Shown: positions 49,927 to 62,281 of the stretch, piece after piece
How the letters are laid out: each line of letters starts with the position of its first letter
How positions within the stretch are numbered: position 1 is the first letter of the stretch
Origin: Verticillium longisporum
Taxonomy: Eukaryota; Ascomycota; Sordariomycetes; Glomerellales; Plectosphaerellaceae
NCBI GenBank assembly: GCA_019188255.1
Contig: JAETXT010000011.1
Coordinates: forward strand, 1,178,001-1,242,000
Direction: 5' to 3'
Length of the DNA stretch: 64,000 nt
The notes under the pieces: generated by a model
The model's database searches: none
Seen by the model: only the letters and a program-made list of their open reading frames with translations
What the model was told of the DNA's origin: nothing
Position numbers and translations under genes: made by a program

Positions 49927-51626
49927 ATGATCTCGAATATTCACCCGGTAAGTTTTCCTTCAAATTTGGGGGTGTTTCTCTGCCTGGACTCGGCTTACAA
50001 TCACGATAGTTGCATGATCCGTCCCTGATGCGAACGGCATGCTACGTGAATGGCGATTGGGTCGCGGCTGGCTCCAGAAAAACATTCAACGTTGAGAGTA
50101 TGTGTTGCATTCGAGTCTCGCAAGGCCCGATCAAGACTGAGGTCATTTCTCGTGGGGAAACCATGCTGACCATGTTCTAAGACCCATCAACGCTGGCATC
50201 GGTAGCTCAATGTCCTGATTTCGACGTTGAGGACACCGAGGCTGCCATCGAAGCAGCGCACCAGGCATTTGCATCATACCGCAAGACACCAGCTCGCACG
50301 AGAGCTCGATGGCTCCGCCGGTGGTATGAGCTCATGATTGAAAACACCGAAGACCTGGCACGCATCATTACTCTCGAGAATGGCAAGCCACTTGCAGATG
50401 CCACGGCCGAGGTCCACTACGCAGCAAGCTTCTTCGAGTGGTTTTCAGAGGAGGCGCCGCGCATTTACGGCGAGACCATCCAGGCGAGCAACCCGAGCTG
50501 CAGGATCGTCACACTCAAAGAGCCCATTGGCGTCTGTGGCTTGATCGCACCATGGAACTTTCCCGGCGCCATGATCACCCGCAAGGTAGGCCCGGCGCTG
50601 GCGGCAGGCTGTACCGTTGTCGTGAAGGCGCCGGCCGAGGCACCTCTTACGGCCCTTGCTCTCGCCGAGCTGGCGCACAGGGCTGGTATCCCCAAGGGCG
50701 TTGTCAACATTATCACGGCATCGGCACACAACACAATCGCAGTCGGAAAGACTCTGACGACCCACCCCATCATCAAGAAGGTGTCCTTCACCGGATCCAC
50801 TGGCGTGGGAAAGATCCTCATGAGCCAGAGCTCTACCACACTGAAGAAACTTTCCCTTGAGCTGGGCGGTAACGCGCCCTTCATCGTCTTCGAAGATGCC
50901 GACCTCGACGTCGCCGCCCGGGGCCTCATTGCATCAAAGTTCCGCATCTCGGGCCAGACCTGTGTTTGTGCCAACCGCATCCTTGTCTAGCGCCAGGTTT
51001 ACGACGCATTTACTCGGAAGGTCCTCGACATCGTCCGGACGTTCAAGGTTGGCGACGGCCTCAGCGAAACAACGACACATGGGCCACTCATTCACCAGCG
51101 CGCGGCCCAAAAGGTGGACGAGCACGTCAAAGATGCCGTCTCGAAAGGTGCTCGGGTGCTCCATGGCGGCGAGCCTCTGAAACATCTGGGACCCAACTTC
51201 TTCGGCATCACTTTGCTCGCCGACATGGCGCCTGGTATGAAGATCTGCACAGAGGAAACATTTGGTCCTATTGCGGCTTTCTTCGCGTTCGACACGGAGG
51301 CGGATGCTATCGAGATGGCCAATGACACAGAAGTTGGTCTTGCCGGATATTTCTTCAGCCAGGATGCGAGCCGCTGCTGGCGTGTAGCAGAAGCACTTGA
51401 AGTCGGCATGGTTGGGGTTAATGTTGGTAGGTTACCCCTGCAAACTCACACGATACTACATCCGTGATTTCGCAGTCCATTAACGTTTATCACAGGCTCC
51501 ATTAGTGACCCAGCTGCGCCTTTTGGTGGCGTAAAGCAGAGTGGATTTGGACGAGAAGGTAGCAAGTACGGTATTGATGAGTACCTGGTGACCAAGATGG
51601 TCATGACAGGCGTGAGTGAGTCGTGA
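49927..51626 (+). CDS. Succinate-semialdehyde dehydrogenase with in-frame TAG
   Basis: An aldehyde dehydrogenase of the SSADH type that oxidises succinate semialdehyde to succinate with NAD(P)+. Exons 49927-49947, 50010-50097, 50182-51426, 51496-51626 would give 494 residues. The nucleotide-binding region ([20 protein letters not shown]), glycine motif (FTGSTGVGK), general-base glutamate (LELGGNAPF) and catalytic cysteine (GQTCVCANR) are all present, as is the C-terminal [14 protein letters not shown]. However codon 50988-50990, 21 bases after the catalytic-cysteine segment, is TAG where relatives usually have glutamine (ILVQ). A single C-to-T at CpA would make it. The rest of the gene is intact, so this is either a very recent null allele or a base error. 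No mitochondrial presequence is evident. Confidence 0.88.
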
Positions 51627-52119
51627 GCCATAAAATCAAGAGGGGCCTGGTAGCCCATAGCGAGATGTAGCATGTATCATTTGCATAAAAGAATACCATA
51701 GAGATGACTATGTCGATGGTGTTATGACTCTAGACCGTTGTCACGGGCCTTGTCGGTTCTTTGAGGACGAGACGTCAACGCATCATGTGTCCCGGGACGC
51801 CAACCCACTTGCGCAGAAACCTGGGTCTGCTCAAGAATTCGCAAAATCGTATTCTCCACCAAACACCCAGCATCTGGCGACATGGACTGCCAACAATGTC
51901 TGCGCCTCCCTTGAATCAAGACGCCCGACTGAGCGTCCGGAGATGTGATGGTCGGGCAGGCCGTGCAAGGAATCGGCAGTGCGCAGTAGCACTTAGCCGG
52001 TATCTTTCATGTCCTGGCCTGACTCAGGTATGCCGCCGCCGAAAGAGGCAAGAAAAAAGCCCGGCCCCGTGTGCTCGGCCATGGTCCTACCGGGCCCCCA
52101 GACAAGGAACGTAGCCGTG
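51627..52119. other. Convergent intergenic region SSADH/Pol X
   Basis: About 0.5 kb between the 3' ends of two convergent genes. No supported feature besides expected terminators. Confidence 0.45.
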
Positions 52120-53896
52120 TCACCCGGTGCATCGCTGTTCTGGCGGCTGCCAGTCAAGTCCCAGCCCCTCAAACACACGCTGCTCGGCCGTCACCATATC
52201 GGGCGCTGTCCCTCGATTCCCTCTCTCCAAATCGACCCAAGACCCGTCTGATCGTTTGCGTATGCCACTGCTATCGAATTTGTAGCCCAATTCCTTCTTA
52301 CAGTACCTTCGCACATCCCTCTGGAAGGTTGTCCCGCCACTCCACCCTAGAACTGCGCAACCCACTGTCTTCCAAGGGCTTATGATAATGTCGACACGCC
52401 GGTGTGGCCTGTCAGAAGCCGAGTCTTCGCTCCCCGGCTCCTGCCAAACCACCATGGCCTTATCGAGCGTGTCAAAACCCGCCCCCTTGGTCCTAGCAGC
52501 GTCAGCCTTCCACGTGAGAGGCTTCTGGCCCCTCTCACTGTTGTGAGTGCTCAACGTAAGTGTATGCGTGATGAATCGTGCCTTCTCGAGAGATACGACG
52601 AGCCTCTCGATAAACCTATAAGTGGCATCTTCGTCCGCGTGGCTCAAAATAACATCGACGTCACCGCTGCTTTTTTTGCCTCGCCTGTGACCTCCGACAA
52701 TGGTCAGCTGGAAGCCGGGCTCAATTTCTTGAGCTTGTTGAAGAATGGTGGCAGCAATGGCTTCCACCTCGTGGCGTGGAATAGGTTGGAGGAATTCGTC
52801 ATAATACTTGACTCCGATCTGCTGAACACGACTGAGACGGTCCCAGCCGTACTCAACCAGATCATCCAGATCCCGCCAGCCCTTTTTATAAAACTCGCGA
52901 GCCGTCGTGTCACCGACGCCCCATATATTATAGAACAGGCGAAAGACGGGTAACCTTGCCTCTTGCTGTGAAGAATCGATCTCCCCAAGCGAGCCTGTTG
53001 TTTTCCACTGATGATAAAGCTCGGCAATCTTACTGCCACAACCAGGAAGTCTTGCTACTTCTGCTTTTGAATCAGTCTAGTTCTCGCAGATCATCTAGTC
53101 ATGACTATTAGATATACTGACCAGGAGGAGTGGAAATCGCATAAGGGTACGCCGCTAAAGTGGCTATTGCAGTCGAATAGGCACGGATACCAATCTCATC
53201 ACCAAGCAGTTTTCGTGTCGTTCGTATCTCTTTGAGTGCCTCTACAAATTCATTGTTCGGTGGATTGACAGGTGTTGGTCTCTGGCACGAGTATGTAGTC
53301 CTCAAAAACGCTGGTATCGGAGGCATAGTCATTACAGCATCATGTTCAGATGTTGTTTCTCTCAGTAAGCTGGGGCCTTGGGATACAGGAATAGACCTGT
53401 GAAGGCCTCGGCGCCCCGTTGGACTGTTCTGGCCCCGGTGAGCCACTGGCTGCTTTGGCTCCTCAGACTTCGAATGTTGCGGCGACTTTGCCTTGGCACT
53501 TGGAATAACTTGACCTTGGTACAGCAAGTAAGACTGCATCGGGAGCAGCGTTCCTGCTGCCAGCGACTCCGTCACCCATGCCAGCTTCAACACCCTGATT
53601 TCTTTCGCCGGCTTCGATGGTATGGGGTCTCCATCGTCGCTCGTAGAGAGTCTGATCCGCTTTCTTGGCCCGGTCTCAGATGGGTCAGAATCGACAGCTA
53701 CGTCCAGTGGCTCAGTGAGGACATTCCTGTGCCGCAGTTCGAAGAGCGCTCTTTCTCGCTTAGAGATATTGCCGATGATGACGTCCGCTTCCAGTATATC
53801 ATACGTTAATGAAGGAATACTTTCCTCAACCTCGTGAAGTCGTCCGGGGTTTAGATGTGTGGGGAGAAGAAAGATCGAAGGAAATGGCAGGCTCAT
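52120..53896 (-). CDS. POL4: Family X DNA polymerase (Pol4/Pol lambda-like)
   Basis: A gap-filling polymerase for base-excision repair and non-homologous end joining. Exons 53896-53122 and 53063-52120 give 572 residues. Residues about 1-120 form a BRCT-like domain (MSLPFPSIFLLPTHL…LKLAWVTESLAAG), which in this family docks on Ku/ligase IV. The 8-kDa domain starts near FVEALKEIRTTRKLLGDEI and continues with the helix-hairpin-helix motif LPGCGSKIAEL. The thumb-palm part has FYNIWGVGDTTAREFYKKGW, the two metal-binding aspartates in SSGDVDVILSH and the third in RRVDIIISPW. The C-terminus has FQRDVRRYCKKELGYKFDSSG. All catalytic residues are present. The intron (GTCAGT...AAAAG) joins clean frames. 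Confidence 0.93.
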
Positions 53897-54328
53897 GTCG
53901 GCAAATCAAAGAATGCTCGCTATGCATCCGTTTTCGAGTCTGCTCATAGGAAACTATTCGTTAAGACATCATCGTGTTCTTGTAGGCGTGCTGTTGCTGT
54001 TTTCAATGGGCATGAGGCAAGCATAAAGCGAAAGAGCATGTGGGGCAGGCAGGTTGACTACTGTTGCCCTTTGTTTATTAGCCCGCGTATGCTGTGGTGA
54101 CGACGAATGATGTTCATCAGCGAATCACCATCCTGACATCATTGGTACATTTGTGCTTATCGTAACAGATGGACGCACCCAAAATGTCTAAAGGTTTGGC
54201 TCGGTAACCATTTCTAGAGACGAAGACCTGGATAACGCCTCGTGCCCCTGCAAACAACCTGAACACCCCCAGCATCATGGACGATAATGAAATATTGTAC
54301 GCCTCTGTGGCCGCGCCTCAGCCGACTC
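53897..54328. other. Intergenic between TFIIE-alpha and Pol X genes
   Basis: About 430 bases between two minus-strand genes: terminator of TFIIE-alpha and promoter of the polymerase. Nothing else is supported. Confidence 0.45.
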
Positions 54329-55701
54329 TCATGAAACATCTTCAAATTCGAGATCTTCTTCGCTCTCGTCGCCTTCCTGCTGAGCCGGCGACTCAAGCTT
54401 GACTCGTTTTGCTGGCAAGTCGTCGGCGCTGTCTTCATGGGAATCTGCGCTTCTTTTATTCGCAGGCGTGGCAGCACTGGCTGGCGTTGCCCCGCTGGAG
54501 TTGTTGCCTGTCGCCACAACATCCTCGAAATCGTCCTCGTCATCGTCTTCCTCGTCGTCGCTGCCTTCTTCTGCCAGCGCCCGTGCAGCATCTGCTTCTT
54601 GCTGTGCCTTAATAGCCGCGAACATTGTTGCCATTTCCGAGTCATCTTGTTCCTCTCCGCTGCTTTTGATTCCCTCTTTCGAATCAAGTGCTTGCGTTTT
54701 CACCGCAGGGGTCGATCCAGCATTCGCCGTGAGATAGGATTCTCCCGTAACGGTGCTGTTGGACATCCATGAAGGAAGCGCATTTTGATGCGCAATCTTA
54801 TCTTTCCTGGCCTGCTCCGCGGCCTTCTCTGCCTCTGACGGTCCGTCGGACGTGGATATATTGACTGATAGAGACTTTGGTCCGATATTGTCCAGTCCTT
54901 TGACCGATGTAGGCTGGAGGGATGAGACAAAACCGATGGGGCCTTGGCTGGTATCGGGTGCGAGCGGCTTGTAGGCACTGATGGCTATGTCGAATGTGTT
55001 CTCTGGTACAACCACATCATCGATGCGCGGCAGCATCTCTGTGATGAACTTGAACTGCTCGTTCAATCTGGTTGACTCTTGATGCCCCGTCGAGTGCCGT
55101 TCCAAGTCATGCGTCAAGGGGTACTCGCAGTTGTGACAGAGAAATCCTGCGCTGCTGGCTTTGTCGAGCACCTCCATTTGGGTCCATTCCGCTTTGCATC
55201 GTTCGCAGAAGTATTCCTTGCGCTCGCTTACCGGAATGTTCGTGCCCTGTATCTCTTTGTCCACGGTATACACCCGCCACTTGATTGCGTCGATGGCCTG
55301 TCGGTAATCGATGAAGTAGTATTGTTTGTTGATCGGTCGCTTCTGTTCCGGGTTATTCGACTGCTCCGGTCGCGTATATCTATGAACGATGGGGATTAGC
55401 ATGGGGAAAGATGTATGTATGGAAGGGCCTTTCCGTACGATGTGATGAAGCGATCTTCTCGCAGCTTTCCGCAAAGCCTGTGTACCTCTTTTGTGTTCAT
55501 TCCCAACATAAAGCGCAAGTCTTCGTCCTTGAGTCTGGTATTCGTTAGTACCTTTGCGCCTTAGGAAGATTCGCGAATCCGCGCTGAAACGTACGCCGAG
55601 TGGATAATTAGGGCGTCAATGACCAGGACATAGTTGTTGTCGTAGAAGGCTCGAACCACCTGCCTGACCAACGTCTTGGCCATGTCCAGTGGAGGCGCCA
55701 T
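54329..55701 (-). CDS. TFA1: Transcription factor IIE alpha subunit
   Basis: TFIIE-alpha helps recruit and control TFIIH at RNA polymerase II promoters. Three exons, 55701-55595, 55534-55439 and 55379-54329, give 417 residues. Residues about 1-70 are the winged-helix domain (MAPPLDMAKTLVRQVVRAFY, then EVHRLCGKLREDRFITSY). A zinc ribbon lies near 126-153 (CERC…CHNC). The C-terminal half has a helical ALPSWMSNSTVTGES segment, an acidic run (EEGSDDEEDDDEDDFEDV) and a final acidic tail (EGDESEEDLEFEDVS), the part that in yeast contacts TFIIH. Both intron phases agree. The frame is clean throughout. Confidence 0.93.
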
Positions 55702-56590
55702 GCTCACCGATCGAAGATTCCCAGGTGAAGTGGCAGTGATGTAGTATGTGAATTAAGGATCATGCGATCAAGAAGGCAATCCTGCGGCAGCAGAAGAGCT
55801 CAGATTTGCGAGTGTGTCGATGTGTTGGGCAAGTGGTCCATCGCCGACAAGGAAGGTCAAGTGTCGCGCCAGCCGGTAGAATTGTTTGCGCAAGCCTGTT
55901 GAAGTGGGAACAGTTCGGTGGAGGCAGAGTCAATTTCACGCTGGTCTCTCGATTGCCTATCCCGCGATCGACTGTGATGAATCGTCGTGGGATGGTACTC
56001 GCCAATATAATGAGGTGGTGGCCCAATGCTGGAACAAGGGAAGAAAGTCGCAAACTACTACTGCGAACTTCAAAGTAGCCGTCAGATTCGATGTTGCCCA
56101 CGAGTACTGCACCGAGCACTGGTGTTGGTGGGGTTTGTACGGGTCTGACCCACTAGAGCTGCGACCAATCAATACTACAGGTGGCTAATGCTGCAGGTAC
56201 ATCTGCAATGAATCAGCGTTGGGGCACAGGACTCTAACAACTCTCAGCGCCCTGACAGCCGGCGTGGTGCAAGCTATATTCAAGCTACCTTGCCCCAGAT
56301 CGTTTCAAAAGAATGCAGCCAAAGTGATGAGAATTTGTCGCAGCGGTCAATTGGAGAGAAGCAAGCCTAGCACCAACCAAAACGCCAGGTCGACCGGTCA
56401 TACCCGGTCGGAAGTGAACCGGATTGCATCTCGCGCCTAACGCACCACTGACCAAGTTGAATCCCCCTTGCCCAAGCATAACACACTAGGTACTTCAGAT
56501 AGGTACCTTAAGCAGCCGGATCACCAGATACCTGTGCAACAGGTTGCAGCAGGTAGAGGAATTGCACCCACGCCATCAAACCCTGTTCTT
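55702..56590. other. Intergenic between SMC1 and TFIIE-alpha genes
   Basis: About 0.9 kb between two minus-strand genes. A GGTACC pair (AGGTACTTCAGATAGGTACC) lies near 56488-56508, just beyond the SMC1 stop. No supported gene. Confidence 0.45.
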
Positions 56591-59500
56591 TCAAACATAC
56601 TTTCGAAGCTATGCGAATTGTTAGCAAAGAGTCGATGAATTTCGAAGTTGTGAACGCAGATGAGAGTAGACTTACGTCAAGCGTCAACGTCCTCGAGCTG
56701 TTGATTTCCTGATCACGGTAGACGCCTACCAGGCTCTCGCTGTCCTGGAAAAGTCCTGCCTTGAGACTGATGACGACAAACTGCATACCGGGTCCGGCAT
56801 GCTCCCGAATGTACTTCTTGATCTTGTCAACGTTAGCGTTGTCGAGCGCGGCATCAACCTCATCGAGGACGAAGAAGGGGCTCGGCTGGTAGCTGTGGAT
56901 GGCAAAAAGTAGTGCCAGCGCTGCCATAGTCTTCTCGCCACCCGAAAGGAGATCCATGTCTCGGAATCGCTTGAGGGGAGGCATGGCATGGTATTTGATG
57001 CCTGCCAGGTAGGGAGTGTCGTTGTCTTCTTCCTTATCCAGATATGCTTGGCCACCGAGAGGGTACGCGTCAGAGCGTGTTAGATCCTTATAGACCGTCT
57101 TGATCTGTTCCGAGATGTGTGTAAAGGCCTTGTTGAAGACCTCATACCTTTTCGTCTTGATCACATTGAAGGCATCGCGAGCTTCTTTAAGCGCTACTCG
57201 TGAGTCTTCGAACTCGCGTTCGGTGTTCTTCAACCTGGTCTCAACACCTTCCAACCTCTCCATTGCCTTCATGTTAGGGTTGATCTTTTCCAACTCCGCC
57301 GCAAGAGTGTGTATCCTCTCCTTGAGGGTTTCGCTCATACTCTCGTCATTGGACTAGCACACGCGTTAGCAGGCGGCTCCTCAAGTCCAACGCACCCTCC
57401 AGGAAAGGTCCATAAGCTCACATTCTTCAACTCGTTGCTGAGCCCATCAAAATCAATCATGATGCCATGATCATCGAGGGCAGCATCCAACATTCCGTCG
57501 TCCTCGTCGTCGAGGTCCATGGCATCAGGGTCCTGACGCAACAAGTTATCCTCCCTAGGCAGGTTGTCCAATGACCCATCGACCAGCGGGATGTCGATTC
57601 CGTCCATCTTGCACTTTCTCAACAGCGCAAATTTGGCTGCACCGTCCTTTTGCACACTTGTTTCAAGGGCATTGATGTCCTTCTGTCTCGCTTCGATCTC
57701 TTTGCTGCGACTCTTGACCTCTGCCTTTGCCTCGGCGACCTTCTGGCTACGCTCTTGCTGCTCCGCGCGGGCGACCTGCAGATTTTCGCGCAACGCATCC
57801 AGCTCGTCCGAGACCTCGCCCATCCTGTCTTCGATCTCCGATTTCTGTTGTTCGTACGTTTGCAGATCTTTCTCGAATTGCTTCAGCTTCCTCTCCATGG
57901 ATGCGACACGACCTTCAAAGTCTTTGAGCCTTGACTCGTTCCAGGCAAGGGTGCTCTTCAGCCTCTCTTTTTGGACTTCAAACCTGTTTCGTTCTTCTTC
58001 GAGTTGACGTTGCAAACCCTGGTGCTCTGCATCGTATGCTTGGATATTACTCAGACCCAACCTTTTGCAGAAGTCACCGAAGACTCGGTCCTCCACCTGT
58101 GAGATGGCTGCTCGGAAGTTCTCCAAGGTCTCGGTTGTTGATCGTAGCTCGGCGTTCTTCGCAGCGTACTGAGGCTCCCAGTCATGAAGCTGCTGGGCTT
58201 GGTGGTCTCTTTCCCGTGACTTGCTGGCATGGTTCTTCTCAAACTGAGCCAATTCATACTTGGCAGCCGCCAGTTGAGGCTCTAGCACTCGTAGCTCAGT
58301 ACGTAGTGTATCCTCCGCACGCCTATCAGTTGCCGGCAGGTTTTGTATTTCTTCGGTGTACTTGGCGGCTGTTCTCCTCAGAGCGTCGACATCGTGTTCC
58401 TCGAAGCGCCGCTTGCCGCCTTTGTGCTCGGGGCCCCGTCCGCCCGTCATGAGACCTCCTTTGTGGATGACAGTACCGTCCAGCGCCACAGCCTTGACAG
58501 GGATTTTCTTCTCGTAGCAGATATGTGAAGCCACGCGAAGGTCGTCACACACCACCGAGCTGCCGCAAGCATATGCCATGGCGCGTTCGTAAGAAGAGTC
58601 GAAGTCGATCGTGTCGATCGTAAGCCGCGCCCCGCTGATACCTTTGACAGCCGTATTCACAGCGTTGACCTTGATGTTGTCAAGCGGAATGAACGTCATT
58701 GGTGGAATTTGGTTGTCCTTCAGATGCTGGACACACTGCATGCCCGTCTTCTCGGTATCCACGACAACGGACTCAAAGTCTTTGCCGAGAGCAATGATGA
58801 CAGCTTCGTCAAACTTCTTCTGCTTAGGCTTGCAAAGATCTCCGATGCGACCCTTGACACCAGGGTAAATGCGTTTGAGCGTGCTGACCGTCTCTTTCAT
58901 GCGTGTCTCGCGATCGTTTTGGCGACGGCCGTCGTCTGCTTCATTTAACTGCCTGGCCACCTTCTGCAAATGCTCCTCAAGCTCGGTTCGTTTGTTATTT
59001 GTCCGCACCCGAGTGGAGTCTAGCTGTCTGAACTCCTTCTTCTTCGCATCAATTTGCTCAGAAAGGGTGCTGATGGTGTCCTTCGTAAACTTGGTGCGTT
59101 CTTGGATCGTCTCGAGTTCGCCATCTAGTTTTTCGACGTTGGCATTGAAGCCGTCGACTTTGCTCTTGAGACTATTGACCATGACCTCATCTGTCTTTTG
59201 TTGACGGACAAGGTTGTCGATCTTGTTTTGGTTGGCTGACGTTTTGGCGAAGACCTGACTGCGCAGAGCGTTGTACTCCTTGCGATCTTCGTCGCTGAGC
59301 TCCGTGCCCTGCTTTCTAGACCGTTCCTGAAACTCTCTTTCCTTGAGCTCTTGAGCCTTTTCGACAGTCTTGAGCTTCTTTCTATCATCTTCCAGAACTT
59401 TGACCTGATCGTCACGTTCTCTTCGTGTTGTGTCGAGACGTTGGCGAAGAGCGCTTGCTTCACGAGTGCTCTGTTCCACTTTTTGATTGATGGGAACAAG

Positions 59501-60637
59501 GCTGTTCTCGAGTTCTTCGATCTTTCGCTCTTTGGATCTGATGTGCTTGTCATGCTTGCTGACATCTCGTGTCGCCGCCGCAAGCTCTTTATGTGCGGCT
59601 TCCAACTTCTTCTCGAAAGATGCTACGTTGCGCCTGAACTCTTGGAGGTTCTCCTCGTGATCCTTGATCTTGTCGTTGGACTCATCCATGCTGCTTTGGA
59701 GATGGAAAAGCTCCCACAGCATGCGATCAACGATGGCGCGGTCTCGTTCTTCAGTCTTCTGCTGGAAATTTTCGACCTCCCTCTTTTGCTCTTGGTATTG
59801 CTTGATCTCTGAGTTGATGCCCCGGCGTCGATGAAGCTGAAAGCTCTGGTCCTCGGCGGCTTTCTCTGCCGCCGCTTCAAGACGTTCATAGTCGGCCTTG
59901 AACTCCAAGCTTCCCGAAATCTGCTCGATAAGACGCGTGAGGTCCTGAGGAGACTGAGCTGCAATGGCCTCGACATCGCCCTGGAAAACCAGAAAGTTCC
60001 GCGCCTTGATCAGAATATTCTCGACCTCGAGGGCCGTGTTGTATTGCTGTGCGTTCACAACACGGTCGTTGATCCGATATTCGCTAGAACCTTGGCTTGT
60101 GATTGATCGCTTCCACTTCTGCTCATCGCCGGCATCGTCCTCGTACACAGCCATAACCCACGCAGTCTTTGGGTCGTGGCGTGATGGCTTGTCGCCGTTC
60201 GATTTCCCATCTGCGTCTCCATTGGCGCTCGGAGTGTCCGCAGATCCGTCGTCGTTTATTTTGGACGTCTTGAGGACGCGGCCGCGGTAAACCAGGTCCT
60301 TGAGATGGGTTGAGCGGAGATGGGAAGACTTGATTCCTAGGACGAAGGAAATGGCGTCCATGCTGACGTGCGGTAGTCCGTGTTAGCAAGGAGTCCTAAT
60401 TCCCTTGTGCATTTCGTAACATGCAGATGACAACAGGGAAGGAACAGGGGGAACGCACGAGTTGGACTTTCCAGATCCATTGGGACCGATGATGGAGGTG
60501 AAATAGGAGTCCCCGAATAGGAGGACATGATGCCCTTTGTAGGACTTGAAGTCTGCAAGGCGAATTAGTAGGCGTGGTGAAGCTCATGGGAAAAGGCGCA
60601 GCATACTGAACAGCTCAAGGCGTATGAGTTTGCCCAT
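56591..60637 (-). CDS. SMC1: Cohesin subunit SMC1
   Basis: Core ATPase of cohesin, which holds sister chromatids together with Smc3 and the kleisin. Five exons: 60637-60607, 60552-60459, 60362-57422, 57353-56676 and 56608-56591 (a last exon of 18 bases coding LRKYV and stop). Total 1,253 residues, typical of the family. The Walker A box is IIGPNGSGKSN at about 33-43. Two long coiled-coil arms flank the hinge near residues 530-680. The C-terminal head has the signature LSGGEKTMAALALLFAIHSY and Walker B FFVLDEVDAALDN. The acidic insert DLDDEDDGMLDAALDDHG precedes the fourth intron. All splice phases agree and no frame break is present over 3.7 kb of coding sequence. Confidence 0.95.
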
Positions 60638-62281
60638 GGTGGTGGTGTGGCACGCGTGAACAGCAGTTTCAAGGCTTGTTGGAACAACCGTAAATCATTG
60701 GAGACCCCAGCGTGGCCGAAATTGAAAAGGCTTGCGTTGAGCCTGATGACCTAGAATGTCGATGTTGACCGAGACTGTCGCGAAGATGGATGGAGTTCGG
60801 CGCGAAGAGGGGATCGTCGTGCATGCGTGTGCGCGTCGCAGGTTAGAAGCAGTCGCGTGTGAAGACGAAGATGCTAGTTGATCAACCGTGGTAACGTAAG
60901 TCGCAACAGGCGTTTGCCTATGCCTTCAGCTTTGTGTGGGCAGTCGAGTCACACACTGCTGATCCAGGATCTATCGAGTCTGGCAATGATGATTTACGAG
61001 TCTCCCACTTTCCACGCGCGTCAAGATGCGCCAGCACGCGACTTGGGGCAGTCCCCACAACGTTGGGCTGGTGCGGCGGGTTGGCACTCACCCCACACAA
61101 CGCGACGGACAGCCAGTCATCAGCTTGAGTGCGACCAAGGTCATGTGACTGCTCCCATTTGCAGGTCCCAGGGACGTGCAGGCCAACCACAGGGACCAGA
61201 CCATGCACCTGCTCCAACTACGGGCATCCAGCGATCGGGGGTCCTGAGGTACCGACCTATCTTGCGGTGCCTTACTTGGCCAGTAGACGGACAACAGGAC
61301 ACGCATATGCCAGTATACCACTGATAGCTTTAAGGTACTTTGATTGTGAGCCAAGTACATGAGCCCAACAAAAACCATGTGGGAAGGTTGAATGCAGTTT
61401 CTTCTTCGCTTCTTGGGGCTACTTGCTTGCATGTTCAACACCTGGGTGGACCAGGTACCTCAGTCAGTTCACTCTGGAACACTTGCGACTATAGCGGGGC
61501 AGACGAACGCCCGTGTTACACCCTCCCAAGATGCCATGTGACGCAACCTCGTGAAAAGGAAGAGGCAAGAAGGCGCGCCCGTGATCGAGCAGGATTCGCG
61601 AGGCACTGGTCACTGTCAACAGGTGCTTAAGTGATGTGCTTTGTAAAGGCGGATGCCATCTACTTCGCTACTTCCCAACATATCCTGCATAAAGCGTGCG
61701 GGCTCGAGGTAGCCAAATCAAGCATTGAAGTCTCCACTGTTAACGAGTGACGTTGTAATGCTTAATCGTGTTCGTTATCTATCGGTCGCTCATCTGGCTC
61801 TCGGCACTGGTCGACATCCTTGGATCGCCTGTCCCGTGAACAACCACAGGGACGAAGGACAGCCCATCTCGTCATCAAGAAGACGTTAGCCCAAGGCACC
61901 ACCCTTTTATTCGAGCCTTCCACTGCCCAGGGTCACACATATGGGACACACCTCTCACGAGGACAGCTCACCAACTTATTATCCGACTCGTTCGCCTACC
62001 CTATTCCAGCCCTGTTCAGCTCACAGCCACCTCGACAACACGGGTATACTGACACACCGCCTTCGCGCCCCAGCACATCGCACTTGATCTTCGACGCTTG
62101 TATCGTGATCAGGATTTGCGGTCATCCCACGAACCCGAGATGTAAGAGCATGTACCCTTCAATACCTGGCTGTCGCAGCTGCGAACAACCGGTCCCTGAT
62201 CCATAAGGGTGTCGATCAACACGAACAATCACTGACCCCCGTGCCCAGCTCCTTCAGCTATAACAAGCTACGTGTGCGAGA
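60638..62281. promoter_or_regulatory. Divergent promoter region SMC1/GPC1
   Basis: 1.6 kb between two divergent start codons. GGTACC motifs occur near 61248 and 61453. Frames present here are short or lack protein character. The final 0.45 kb before GPC1 is C/T-rich, consistent with a leader. Confidence 0.5.

Noticed and set aside
57564..59812. Several plus-strand open frames inside SMC1.
   Set aside because: They are antisense shadows of the long coiled-coil coding exon.
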